Assembly (NCBI RefSeq): GCF_017305915.1
Contig: NZ_JAFKJN010000015.1
Coordinates: 124,001 to 188,000, forward strand
Length of the DNA: 64,000 nucleotides
Origin: Reyranella sp.
GTDB taxonomy: Bacteria; Pseudomonadota; Alphaproteobacteria; Reyranellales; Reyranellaceae
Reading direction: 5' to 3'
In this document: one piece after another, positions 9,333 through 17,620 of the stretch
Position numbering within the stretch: position 1 is the stretch's first letter
Layout: every line of letters begins with the position of its first letter
The notes under the pieces: generated by a model
Told to the model about the DNA's origin: nothing
Seen by the model: only the letters and a program-made list of their open reading frames with translations
Database searches by the model: none
Translations under genes and position numbers: made by a program

Positions 9333-9448
9333 CCGTTTCGACCGTTTTCGCCGTTTTTTGCCGAAGTTCGAAACGGCAGCGCGCAGACGCGATGGGATGC
9401 AGATGGCGCTCATTGGCAAGAGCGTCGCACGAACGCGCTGCGGCACCT

Positions 9449-9517
9449 ATTATGGGCATTGGCCGGCCCGCGAGGTCGCCAAAAATGCGGCTCGATTCGC
9501 GGTCCATTGCCCATAAT
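9449..9517. repeat. Long-range inverted repeat in a gene-free stretch
   Basis: A 14-base arm at 9449-9462 (ATTATGGGCATTGG) is complementary at 13 of 14 positions to 9504-9517. Flanking GCGGCAC and GTGCCGC extend the pairing imperfectly. The stretch 9333-9565 contains no convincing gene, so this could be a structured RNA, a decayed element or a terminator-like fold. No U-run follows either arm. Confidence 0.5.
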
Positions 9518-9565
9518 GCGGTTGTGCCGCGAGCGCTTATCCACAGGCCTTGGAGCGGCCGGCAC

Positions 9566-10678
9566 CTAGAGCACCCGCGGCGGCGGCAGGCCGAGCAACA
9601 CGGCGCCGCAGACCTCGTAGTTCGCGGGATGCAGCGCCGTGTGCGCGGCGGCGACATGCACGTCGCGGAAGCAGCGGTCGATCAGGCCGGTGCTGTAGAC
9701 CGAGGCGCTGCCCGCCGCGGTGTAGATCAGGTCGGTCGCCTGCACGCCGGCCGTCAGCGCGTTGGCGCGGGCGAGCCGCATCAGCGCGAGCTGCCTGGGC
9801 GGCAGCGTGCGGCCGGCCTGCACGTCGTCCCAGGCCTGCGCCACCGAGTCGTAGAGCCAGGCGCGGGCCGCCTGCAGCACCGCCTCGGCGCGGCCGACCT
9901 CGGCCTGCACCACCGGCTTGTTGGCGACCGCCGTGGTCGAATGGTGCGAGACCTTGGCGCCGGCGATCGCGACGAAAGCGTCGATCGCCGCCCGGCCGAT
10001 GCCGAGCGGCACGGCGGCCATCAGGCTGTCCATCAGCGCCATCAGCGGGAAGCGGTAGAGCGGGTCGTCGAGCCGCGCCGGCGTATCCATGGCGACGATG
10101 CGGTCGGCCGGGATGAACAGCTCCTTGATCGCGTAGTCGTGGCTGCCGGTGCCGCGCATGCCGCCGGTGGTCCAGGTATCGATCAGCTCGCCGTCGCTCG
10201 CCGGAAAGAACACCAGCCGTGTCTTGCCGTCCTCCAGTGTGCAGCCGCCGGCCCACCAGGCGCTGTGACCGATGCCGCTGGCGAACGACCAGCGGCCGTT
10301 GCAGACCAGGCCGCCATCGGCTGCGCGCGCCTTGCCGCTCGGCCGGAGCGCTCCGGCCACCACGGCGTCGGGCGCGCTGTAGATCGCCCGCGCCGTCGCC
10401 TCGCCGAGCCGCGCGGCCCAGACGCCGTAGGCCGAGCCGATCATCAGGTTCCAGCCGGCTGCGCCGTCGGCGGTCGAGATCGTCTCGATCACCTCCATCG
10501 CCGTCATCGGATCGGTCTGCAGCCCGCCGAGGCCGGCCGGGATCAGCAGGCGGAAGAGCCTGGCGTCGTGCATGGCCGCCAGCACGCCGGGCTCGAGGTG
10601 CCGGTGGCGCTCGCCGAAGTCGCGCGTCTCGCGGACCATCGTGGCCAGGCGGCGCGCGGCCGCGAGAAGGTCGTCCAT
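9566..10678 (-). CDS. Acyl-CoA dehydrogenase-like flavoprotein
   Basis: This 370-residue protein has the acyl-CoA dehydrogenase fold: an N-terminal helical domain (LIPAGLGGLQ near residue 48), a middle beta domain with NGRWSFASGIGHSAWW near residue 125 and GMRGTGSHDYAIKELFIP near residue 170, then a C-terminal helical bundle. The GRWSFASG and GTGSHD blocks are closer to flavin-dependent monooxygenases and sulfur-compound oxygenases of the superfamily than to beta-oxidation enzymes. Its start shares one base with the stop of the upstream deacetylase gene, so the two are cotranscribed. Its stop is a TAG inside a CTAGAGC heptamer. A related protein lies at 20008-21204. Confidence 0.8.
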   Translation of the reverse strand: MDDLLAAARRLATMVRETRDFGERHRHLEPGVLAAMHDARLFRLLIPAGLGGLQTDPMTAMEVIETISTADGAAGWNLMIGSAYGVWAARLGEATARAIYSAPDAVVAGALRPSGKARAADGGLVCNGRWSFASGIGHSAWWAGGCTLEDGKTRLVFFPASDGELIDTWTTGGMRGTGSHDYAIKELFIPADRIVAMDTPARLDDPLYRFPLMALMDSLMAAVPLGIGRAAIDAFVAIAGAKVSHHSTTAVANKPVVQAEVGRAEAVLQAARAWLYDSVAQAWDDVQAGRTLPPRQLALMRLARANALTAGVQATDLIYTAAGSASVYSTGLIDRCFRDVHVAAAHTALHPANYEVCGAVLLGLPPPRVL

Positions 10679-11616
10679 CAGCTCAGGCTACCGGGATAAT
10701 CCTGCCAGATCGAGGGTTCGAGCTTGAGATGCGTCGCGGCGGGGAAGGTCTTCGTCCAGTGCCGCGCGCAGTCGGCGCTGGTCGCGTACCACAGCGCCGG
10801 CAGGCCGCGGGCGTAATCGAGGAACTGCTCCAGCATGTGCAGCCGGTTGGGCCAGGCGATGGCATGCGGATGCACGACGATCGAGAAATGGCGGCCGCGC
10901 TTGTACTGCGCGTCGAGCTCGGCCTTCCAGTTGCGGAACAGCGAATCGGGATTCTCGAGGCCGGTGCCCTTGCGCGGGAACAAGAGGAAGAACTGGTCGT
11001 CGAAGTGATAGTAGTAGGGCAGGGCCAGGATCGCGCGCCGGCTGGCGAAGTCGCTGACCCAATAATGCGGCGCATCGTCGGCCAGGCCGTTGCCGAAGTA
11101 GTCGTAACCGTCCTCCAGCAACAGATCGATGGTGTGCGGGCTGACCGCGCCGCCGGCGAACTTGTCGCCCGGCCGCGCCAGCGAGAACCAGCCGGCTGGC
11201 CGCTTGCCGACGACCCTGGCGATGATCTCCGTCGTGCGGGCGAGCCGCGCGCGTTCCTCGTCCTGGCCGAGCGTGCTCACGTCCTCATGCTTGAAGCCGT
11301 GGGCGGCGATCTCGTGTCCGGCGCCACTGAGCTTCCTCAGCTTGTCGGCCTGGAGCTCGGCGATCACCGCCGGCACCGCGAAGGTCGCCTTGAGGTCGAA
11401 GCGGTCGAGCACGCCCGCGAGCGCGTCGAGGCCGCCGTTCATGCCGTAATAGGCGTCCGGCGTCGTGAGGTCGTCGGGCTTGATGCCGTCGGGGCCGCAG
11501 GCCGGGCTGAGATCGACGACGACGCGGAAGCAGCAGCGCTTGCCGCCGGGCCACCTGATGTCGCCGTCGACGATGCTCTTCTCGTCGCTGATCGTGTAGC
11601 GCTCCTTCCAGGGCAT
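10678..11616 (-). CDS. Polysaccharide deacetylase-fold protein (PuuE-like)
   Basis: This 312-residue NodB-fold hydrolase has the strand LKATFAVPAVIAELQ near residue 92 followed by the metal-binding GHEIAAHGFKHED motif near residue 120, where both histidines are retained. The usual first motif with two aspartates reads VVDLSPACG, so one aspartate is kept and the second replaced. This resembles deacetylase-fold enzymes acting on small cyclic amides such as allantoin or imides rather than on sugar polymers. It has no signal peptide, so it is cytoplasmic. It forms an operon with the related gene upstream (11618) and the acyl-CoA-dehydrogenase-like gene downstream. Confidence 0.8.
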   Translation of the reverse strand: MPWKERYTISDEKSIVDGDIRWPGGKRCCFRVVVDLSPACGPDGIKPDDLTTPDAYYGMNGGLDALAGVLDRFDLKATFAVPAVIAELQADKLRKLSGAGHEIAAHGFKHEDVSTLGQDEERARLARTTEIIARVVGKRPAGWFSLARPGDKFAGGAVSPHTIDLLLEDGYDYFGNGLADDAPHYWVSDFASRRAILALPYYYHFDDQFFLLFPRKGTGLENPDSLFRNWKAELDAQYKRGRHFSIVVHPHAIAWPNRLHMLEQFLDYARGLPALWYATSADCARHWTKTFPAATHLKLEPSIWQDYPGSLS

Positions 11617-11617
11617 C

Positions 11618-12508
11618 TCACTTCGCTCCCTTGTGGGCGCGGATGATGTGGCGCGCGACCTCCTCGCAGCTCGGGAACCACACGCCGGGCAGCGCCCTCA
11701 TGCGGTTGATCAGCCGGTCGAGCATGGCGATGCGCAGGGCGCGGCCCGACACGAACGGATGCATGCAGACGTTCATGTAGCCGCCGTCGCGGTAGCACTG
11801 CTCGAACATGCGCCACCACAGCTCCTCGACATGGTCGGGGTCCATCATGCGCTGGGCGCTGTTGTCGCTGCCGAGCCAGGCGAAGCTGAAGAACATCGCG
11901 TCGTCGATGGCATAGTGGAACGGCAGGTTGAGGATCGGCTTCGATCCGTCGGCGGCGCTCAGCCAGTTCGGCCAATGGTCCATCGAGTCTTCGGAGGTAT
12001 AGATGAAGCCGTGCTCGAGCAGCAGCTCGCGGCTGTGGGTGCTGCGCGTGCCGACCGGCTTCTTGCCGACCGTCTTCTCGATCGCCGCGAGGGTCTTGCG
12101 CAGATGGTCGCGTTCGAGCTCCGGCTCCTTCGGCACCCGGTGCTCCCACATATGGTCGGCGATCTCGTGGCCGCTCTTCGCCGCGGCGCGCAGCGACTCG
12201 GGGTAGAGCTCGCAGATCCGGCCCGGCGTGAAGATGGTCGCCTTGATCCGGTGGCTGTCGAACAGCTCGATCAGGCGCCAGATGCCGACGCGGCCGCCGA
12301 ACTCGCCCTTGGCGAGCTGCGACGGCGGTTCGTTGAGCAGGCGGCGCAGCAGCATGGTGTCGAAGTCGGCGGTGAAGTTGACGGCGACGCGCGCGCCGTT
12401 CGGCCACTTGATGCCGTCGATCACCTTGTGCTGAGCGCCGTAGTCGGCGGCCTTCGCCTTCAGCGCGGCCAACTCGCGGTCGAGTCCGTCCGTGATCGTG
12501 GTGTCCAT
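11618..12508 (-). CDS. Polysaccharide deacetylase-fold protein
   Basis: This second NodB-fold protein of 296 residues is directly upstream of the one at 10678. It has VNFTADFDTM near residue 45 (motif 1 with both aspartates), IKATIFTPGRICELYPE near residue 95, and the second motif SGHEIADHMWEHRV near residue 115. There is no signal peptide. A ribosome site (GGAGG) for it lies at the end of the SDR gene, whose stop is adjacent. Two distinct members side by side suggest two steps of one cytoplasmic hydrolytic route, or two substrates. Their sequences are divergent enough not to be a recent duplication. Confidence 0.8.
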   Translation of the reverse strand: MDTTITDGLDRELAALKAKAADYGAQHKVIDGIKWPNGARVAVNFTADFDTMLLRRLLNEPPSQLAKGEFGGRVGIWRLIELFDSHRIKATIFTPGRICELYPESLRAAAKSGHEIADHMWEHRVPKEPELERDHLRKTLAAIEKTVGKKPVGTRSTHSRELLLEHGFIYTSEDSMDHWPNWLSAADGSKPILNLPFHYAIDDAMFFSFAWLGSDNSAQRMMDPDHVEELWWRMFEQCYRDGGYMNVCMHPFVSGRALRIAMLDRLINRMRALPGVWFPSCEEVARHIIRAHKGAK

Positions 12509-13285
12509 CTAGCGTCCTCCTGCGACGGGGAGCGTGGTGCCGGTGATGTACTGGGCCTCGTCCGAGGCAAGGTAGAGCACGGCGTTGGCGATGTCCTCTG
12601 GCACGCCGATGCGGCGCATCGGCGTCGCGCGGATCGGCCCGTACTCGAGCTGCTCGATCTTGCGGAAGCCGGGGCCGGTGCGCTCGGTCTCGATCGGGCC
12701 GGGCGCCACGGCGTTCACCCGCACGTTGTACTCGGCGAGCTCCAAGGCGACGCCGCGGGTAAAGCCGTGGATGCCGGCCTTGGCGGTGGAGTAGGCGGAG
12801 TTGCCGATATAGTAGGCGGTCCACGGCGTGCCTTCGCGGGCGCCGGACGACAGGTTGACGATGCAGCCCGTGCGCCGCTCCTTCATGTGCGCGGCAGCCT
12901 CGCGCGTGCACAGGAAGGCCGAGCGCAGGTTGAGCTTGATGATGTGGTCCCAGTCCTCGAGCCTGGCTTCCCAGATGCGGCCCGAGGTGCCGCCGCCCAC
13001 GTCGTTGACCAGGATGTCGAGCCGGCCGTGCGCGTCGAAGGCCTGCTTGAACAGCGCCTTGACCGGCGCTTCCTCGGTGACGTCGGCGTTCACCACCAGC
13101 GGCGGCTGGTTGGAGCCGGCGTCGGCGGCCTTGAGCTGCCGCTCGGTCTCGGCGAGGCCGGCCGCATCGATGTCGACCAGCACCAGGATGGCGCCTTCCT
13201 CGGCCAGCCGCAGCGCGATGGCGCGGCCGAGGCCATTCGCTGCGCCCGTCACCAGAGCGATCTTGCCGGCCACCCGATTGCCCAC
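12509..13285 (-). CDS. Short-chain dehydrogenase/reductase
   Basis: This 258-residue classical SDR has the nucleotide-binding TGAANGLGRAIALRLAEEG near residue 14, an NDVGGG segment near residue 95, and the catalytic triad Ser in NLSSGAR with YxxxK in YSTAKAG near residue 165. The start is a GTG at 13285 with GGAGGG four bases upstream; the open frame continues far upstream but that part is non-coding in character. D38-type acidic residues after the second strand (LVDIDAAG) suggest NAD preference. It is the first gene of a four-gene minus-strand operon (SDR, two deacetylase-fold proteins, acyl-CoA dehydrogenase-like protein). Confidence 0.87.
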   Translation of the reverse strand: MGNRVAGKIALVTGAANGLGRAIALRLAEEGAILVLVDIDAAGLAETERQLKAADAGSNQPPLVVNADVTEEAPVKALFKQAFDAHGRLDILVNDVGGGTSGRIWEARLEDWDHIIKLNLRSAFLCTREAAAHMKERRTGCIVNLSSGAREGTPWTAYYIGNSAYSTAKAGIHGFTRGVALELAEYNVRVNAVAPGPIETERTGPGFRKIEQLEYGPIRATPMRRIGVPEDIANAVLYLASDEAQYITGTTLPVAGGR

Positions 13286-13339
13286 TTTGCCCTCCGTCGT
13301 TCGCCCGAGTGTAGAGTAAGCTCCCGCGCGGAGGAAAAC

Positions 13340-14323
13340 ATGAAGCTCGGTCTCTACATGGCGACGCAATGGCGCCAGGGCGCCGATCTCGCACCGGAGC
13401 TCGCCAACCTGATCGAGCAGGTCCGCGTGGCGAGGGCGAGCGGGCTGAGCTCGCTGATGGTCGGCCAGCATTTCCTGTCGGCGCCGCTGCAGATGTTCCA
13501 GGCGATGCCGCTCTTGGCGCGGCTCGCGGCCGAAGCCGAGGGCATGCAGATCGGGCCGGGCCTGCTGCTGCTGCCGCTGCTCAATCCGGTGATCGTGGCC
13601 GAGGAGACGGCGACGCTCGACTGGCTCTGCGGCGGCAAGGCGATCATCGGACTGGGGCTCGGCTATCGCAAAGAGGAATTCGATTCCATCGGCGTGCCGT
13701 TCAAGGAGCGCGTGCCGCGCTTCGTCGAGGGCGTCGAGGTGATCCGCAAGCTGTGGCGCGACGATGTCGTCGAGCATCGCGGCCGCTTCCACACCGTGAC
13801 CGGCGTGACCGCGAGCCTGAAGCCGCAGCAGAAGAACCTGCCGATCTGGATGGCGGGCGACGTCGAGGCTGCGGTAAAGCGCGCGGCGAAGCTCTCCGAT
13901 GCCTGGTTCCCCTCGCCGATGGTGAGCGAGGAGAGCGTCGCCAAGCTCAACGCCCTGTTCCGCGAGACGCGCGAGGCGGCGGGCGTGGCGCCGGCGAAGG
14001 AATATCCGGTGATCCGCGAATGCCATGTCGGCACGCTCGACGAGGTGCGCGAGCCGTTGTCGTTCAAGTACGAGGCCTATGCGAGCTGGAGCGGCGATTC
14101 GGGCTTCGTGCCGGCCGACGGCATCCGCGCCGACTTCGACAAGTTCGCCGCCCGCCGCTTCCTGATCGGCAGCGAGAGCGAGCTGGTCGACCAGATCGGC
14201 CGCTATGGCGCCCAGACCGGCACCAACCATATCCTGCTGCGCGTGCAATGGCCGGGCCTCGGCCAGAAGATGGCCGTGCGCTCGCTCGAGCGCCTCGGCC
14301 GCGTAGTGGAGCAATTGAAATGA
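13340..14323 (+). CDS. LLM class (luciferase-like) flavin-dependent oxidoreductase
   Basis: This 327-residue TIM barrel belongs to the bacterial luciferase/F420 superfamily. It begins MKLGLYMATQWRQG, has the ATLDWLCGGKAIIGLGLGYR block near residue 95 that binds flavin phosphate, and LPIWMAGDVEAAVKRAAK near residue 170. GGAGGAAAAC precedes the ATG at 13340, which fixes the start although the frame is open far upstream. Members are reduced-flavin monooxygenases or F420-dependent dehydrogenases. It is divergent from the SDR operon, so a shared regulatory region of about 54 bases serves both. Confidence 0.85.
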   Translation: MKLGLYMATQWRQGADLAPELANLIEQVRVARASGLSSLMVGQHFLSAPLQMFQAMPLLARLAAEAEGMQIGPGLLLLPLLNPVIVAEETATLDWLCGGKAIIGLGLGYRKEEFDSIGVPFKERVPRFVEGVEVIRKLWRDDVVEHRGRFHTVTGVTASLKPQQKNLPIWMAGDVEAAVKRAAKLSDAWFPSPMVSEESVAKLNALFRETREAAGVAPAKEYPVIRECHVGTLDEVREPLSFKYEAYASWSGDSGFVPADGIRADFDKFAARRFLIGSESELVDQIGRYGAQTGTNHILLRVQWPGLGQKMAVRSLERLGRVVEQLK

Positions 14324-14325
14324 TC

Positions 14326-14486
14326 CCTCCCTGCGCGCAGCGCGGGGAGGTGTCGCGGTAACCCGCGACGGAGGGGTCATGGGCTGCGGTGCTGGCGCTC
14401 ATGACCCCTCCGTCGGCCACGCGTTTTCGAGCGAAGCTCGAAAATCGCTCGGACGCCGACACCTCCCCGCGCTGCGCGCAGGGAGG
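14326..14486. repeat. Nested palindromic extragenic element
   Basis: A perfect 30-base inverted repeat (14326-14355 with 14457-14486) encloses a second perfect 16-base inverted repeat (14366-14381 with 14400-14415) and a small TTTTCGAGC/GCTCGAAAA hairpin at 14424-14444. The whole unit fills the gap between two plus-strand genes. It is unlike the CTAGAGC elements and carries no open frame that matters. It is probably a composite REP-like element capable of forming a long stem in the transcript. Confidence 0.85.
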
Positions 14487-14507
14487 AAGGAGAAGGAGGA
14501 AGTGACG

Positions 14508-15131
14508 ATGGACCTGTTCGAGACGATGGAGACCTGCCGCGCGATGCGGCGGCTGAAGCCCGATCCGGTGCCGGACGAGCTGATCGCCAGGATCCTGCAG
14601 GCCGGCACCTGCGCGCCGTCGGGCGGCAATGCGCAGAAGTGGCGCTTCCTGGTGCTCAAGGACCGCAAGGTCAAGGAAGCGGTCACCGCCTGGTACAAGA
14701 AGGCCTACGACGAGATCATCGGCCCGCGCTACAGCTCGGTCGCGCCGCCGCCCGGCGTCAGCCCGGAGAAGTTCAAGCGCCAGCACGACGCGGTGCACTA
14801 TCTCACCGACCACTTCGCCGACGCGCCGGTCTGGATCGTCGCCTGCCTCGATACCGGCGCGAACCACAACGCCGCGGCCGGCGCCTCGATCTATCCGGCG
14901 GTGCAGAACATGGTACTGGCCTGCCGCGCGGTCGGGCTCGGCACGACGCTGACCAACCGCCACATGTTCTTCCAGAAGGAAGTCGACCAGGCACTCGGCC
15001 TGCCCGAGGGCGTGCATTCCTACGCCATCCTTCCGATCGGCTATCCGATGGGCAAATTCGGCCCGGTGAAGCGCGCGCCGCTCGACGCGGTCGTCTACCA
15101 GGACAAGTGGGGGCAGGCCTATCGTGGATAA
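14508..15131 (+). CDS. Nitroreductase family protein
   Basis: This 207-residue FMN-dependent nitroreductase-fold protein has the ETCRAMRRLKPDPVPDE start, the APSGGNAQKWRFLVL FMN-binding segment near residue 32, and the late VQNMVLACRAVGLGT block near residue 130. The ATG at 14508 has AGGAGGA upstream. The family reduces nitro groups, quinones or flavins with NAD(P)H. It follows the luciferase-like gene after the palindromic element and precedes the GMC oxidoreductase, so flavin reduction for either partner is conceivable but unproven. Confidence 0.85.
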   Translation: MDLFETMETCRAMRRLKPDPVPDELIARILQAGTCAPSGGNAQKWRFLVLKDRKVKEAVTAWYKKAYDEIIGPRYSSVAPPPGVSPEKFKRQHDAVHYLTDHFADAPVWIVACLDTGANHNAAAGASIYPAVQNMVLACRAVGLGTTLTNRHMFFQKEVDQALGLPEGVHSYAILPIGYPMGKFGPVKRAPLDAVVYQDKWGQAYRG

Positions 15132-15172
15132 CGAGTATTCCTCCCTCGTCATCGGGGGAGGGCTGGCTTTCG

Positions 15173-16774
15173 ATGACTGAGTACGACTTCATCGTGGTCG
15201 GCGCCGGATCGGCCGGCGCCGCCCTCGCGTCCCGGCTGTCGGCCGATCCGAAGAACAAGGTGCTGCTGCTCGAGGCGGGCGCGGCGGACAACCCGTGGAC
15301 GCACCTGCCGGTCGCCTACGCCAAGCTGATCGCCAATCCGGCGGCCAACTGGCTGTACAGCGCCGAGCCCGAGCCGACGACCAACGGCCGGCGTCTCCCG
15401 GTGCCGCGCGGAAAGCTGCTCGGCGGCTCGAGCGCGATCAACGGCCTCGCCTTCGTGCGCGGCCAGGCGCAGGACTTCGACACCTGGGCGCAGCTCGGCA
15501 ATCAGGGCTGGAGCTACGACGACGTGCTGCCGTTCTTCAAGCGCATGGAGAGCTACCAGGGCGGCGGCGACGACCGCTATCGCGGCCGCGAGGGGCCGAT
15601 CAAGGTCACCGATCCAGCGCCCGCGACGCCCTTGTTCCAGGCGCTGATCGAGGCGGCGGGCGAGGTCGGCATCCGCCACAACCCCGACTACAACGGCGCG
15701 ACCCAGGACGGCATCGTCATGAGCCAGGCGTCGATCGCCCGCGGCTGGCGCATGAGCACGGCGCGCGCCTATCTCGATCCGGCCGCCAAGCGGTCCAACC
15801 TGCACATCGTCACGCGAGCGCATACCGAGGCGGTGCTGCTCGACGGCAAGCGCTGCGTCGGCGTGCGCTGGTCGGCCGGCGGCCGGACGCACGAGGCGCG
15901 GGCCGCGCGCGACGTCATCGTCAGCGCCGGTTCGATCAACAGCCCGCAGCTCCTCGAGCTGTCGGGCATCGGCCAGCCTGAGCGGCTGAAGGCGCTGGGC
16001 CTCCCGGTCAGGCACGCGCTGCCCGGCGTCGGCGAGAACCTGCGCGACCACTATGCGCCGCGCACCCGCTGGCTGGTGGGGCAGAAAGGCATCACCTACA
16101 ACGACACCGCGCGCGGGCTGGGCATGGTCAAGCAGGCGCTGCGCTGGGCCTTCTTCAACGATGGGCTGCTCTGCTCGGTCGGCGCGCCGATGCGGGCTTT
16201 CGTGTTCTCGCGCGAGGGCCTGGCGGCGCCCGACCTGCTGCTGGGCTGGGTGCCGATGTTCACCGAGGCGACGCCCAGGGGCCCGAAGATCTCCGCGACG
16301 GCCGGCTTCACCTGCTACGCCCACGTGATGCGGCCCGAGAGCAAGGGCAGCATCCACATCACCTCGGCCGATGCCCGGACGCCGCCGGCGATCCGCTTCA
16401 ACTTCCTGTCGGCGCCGGTCGACGCCGAGCTGACGATCAAGGCGGTGCGCATCGCCCAGTCGGTGATGCGGGCGCCGGCGATGGCGCCGTTCAAGCTGAC
16501 CGAGCAGGCGCCCGGCCCCGAGCGCAAGACCGACGAGCAGCTCATCGACTGGGTGAAGGCCACCGCCGAGACGACCTACCACCCGGTCGGCACCTGCAAG
16601 ATGGGCATCGACCCGATGGCCGTGGTCGATCCCAAGCTGCGCGTGCACGGCATCCAGGGCCTGCGGGTCGCAGACGCCTCGATCATGCCGACGCTGACCT
16701 CGGGCAACACCAACGCGCCGTCGATCATGATCGGCGAGCGCGCGGCCGACCTGGTTCTCGCCGGCGATCAGTAG
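15173..16774 (+). CDS. GMC family FAD-dependent oxidoreductase (choline/alcohol dehydrogenase-like)
   Basis: This 533-residue glucose-methanol-choline oxidoreductase has the FAD motif VVGAGSAGAALASRL at the N-terminus, GMC signature 1 GGSSAINGLAFVRGQ near residue 84, signature 2 SAGSINSPQLLELSGIG near residue 248, and the catalytic YHPVGTCKMG histidine near residue 470. A C-terminal NTNAPSIMIGERAADL supplies the second active-site position as asparagine. It oxidises a primary or secondary alcohol. It has no signal peptide. The ATG at 15173 is the family-typical start. It overlaps the convergent PAP2 gene by seven bases. Confidence 0.92.
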   Translation: MTEYDFIVVGAGSAGAALASRLSADPKNKVLLLEAGAADNPWTHLPVAYAKLIANPAANWLYSAEPEPTTNGRRLPVPRGKLLGGSSAINGLAFVRGQAQDFDTWAQLGNQGWSYDDVLPFFKRMESYQGGGDDRYRGREGPIKVTDPAPATPLFQALIEAAGEVGIRHNPDYNGATQDGIVMSQASIARGWRMSTARAYLDPAAKRSNLHIVTRAHTEAVLLDGKRCVGVRWSAGGRTHEARAARDVIVSAGSINSPQLLELSGIGQPERLKALGLPVRHALPGVGENLRDHYAPRTRWLVGQKGITYNDTARGLGMVKQALRWAFFNDGLLCSVGAPMRAFVFSREGLAAPDLLLGWVPMFTEATPRGPKISATAGFTCYAHVMRPESKGSIHITSADARTPPAIRFNFLSAPVDAELTIKAVRIAQSVMRAPAMAPFKLTEQAPGPERKTDEQLIDWVKATAETTYHPVGTCKMGIDPMAVVDPKLRVHGIQGLRVADASIMPTLTSGNTNAPSIMIGERAADLVLAGDQ

Positions 16775-17481
16775 GACGTGAACATCTGCTTGCCGAGCTG
16801 GGCTGCGTCCACCGCGAAGTGACGCGCGTCGGCGAACAGCACGGCGAGCTCGAAGCTGATGGCAAAGGCGGACGCATAGAATAGCGCCGGCCGGCCCTCG
16901 GCGAGCTTCGCGATACGGTCCGGAAGACCCGAGCGCAGGAGCGGCGGCTCCAGCAGCAGCATCAGTCCCACACCCGCGACGGCGCCGCCGACGATGTCGC
17001 TGGGATAATGGTAGGCGAGATAGATGCGCGGCAGGCAGATGACCAGCGTCGTCCACAGCATGGCCGCCAGCCCGAGCGGACGCGAGTAGCGCCAGATCGG
17101 CACGCACAGCGCGAAGAACAGCATGGCGTGATCGCTCGGGAAGGAGCTGAAGGTGTTGAGCGTCTCGGGCGTGACGCCGAGCGGCAGGTGGACGCCGAAC
17201 CCCGGCGTGTGCAGCGGCCTTTGGTGGAACGGCAAGCCGACCTGCACCGCCCGTGACAGGAGCGCCACGACGACGGCCGCCGTCAGGGCAGCCGCGATCT
17301 CGCGCCGCCGCCCGGGCGCACGGTCGAACCACAGCCACCAGTAGAACGACAGGAACAGCCCGCCCTTGAGCAGGGGCGAATCGGCGATGTCGTACACGAA
17401 TCTGTCGAGCGCGGCGGAACGGCCAGCCGGAGCATTGATCCAGAGGACAAGCGCCTCATCGAGGCTATGCAGCCACCACAT
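16768..17481 (-). CDS. PAP2 family phosphatase, membrane-embedded
   Basis: This 237-residue protein has several hydrophobic segments and the three PAP2 motifs: QVGLPFHQRP near residue 95, FPSDHAM near residue 118 with the catalytic histidine region, and PRIYLAYHYPSDIVGG near residue 160. Such enzymes dephosphorylate undecaprenyl pyrophosphate, phosphatidic acid or similar lipids at the outer face of the inner membrane. The ATG at 17481 is chosen over an upstream in-frame ATG because MWWLHSLDEALVL begins the first amphipathic/hydrophobic segment. It is monocistronic. Confidence 0.87.
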   Translation of the reverse strand: MWWLHSLDEALVLWINAPAGRSAALDRFVYDIADSPLLKGGLFLSFYWWLWFDRAPGRRREIAAALTAAVVVALLSRAVQVGLPFHQRPLHTPGFGVHLPLGVTPETLNTFSSFPSDHAMLFFALCVPIWRYSRPLGLAAMLWTTLVICLPRIYLAYHYPSDIVGGAVAGVGLMLLLEPPLLRSGLPDRIAKLAEGRPALFYASAFAISFELAVLFADARHFAVDAAQLGKQMFTSY

Positions 17482-17620
17482 CTCGAGTCCCCCGGTGTCG
17501 CGCCGAAACCGGCGGCTCGGCCCGGCCAACGTTCACGAAACTGCAACATGACAACCAGTGTCCGTTGCGTGGCAGTTCCGTGACAGGACGAGCCTCCCGG
17601 GCGGCTGCGGGCGGCGGACG

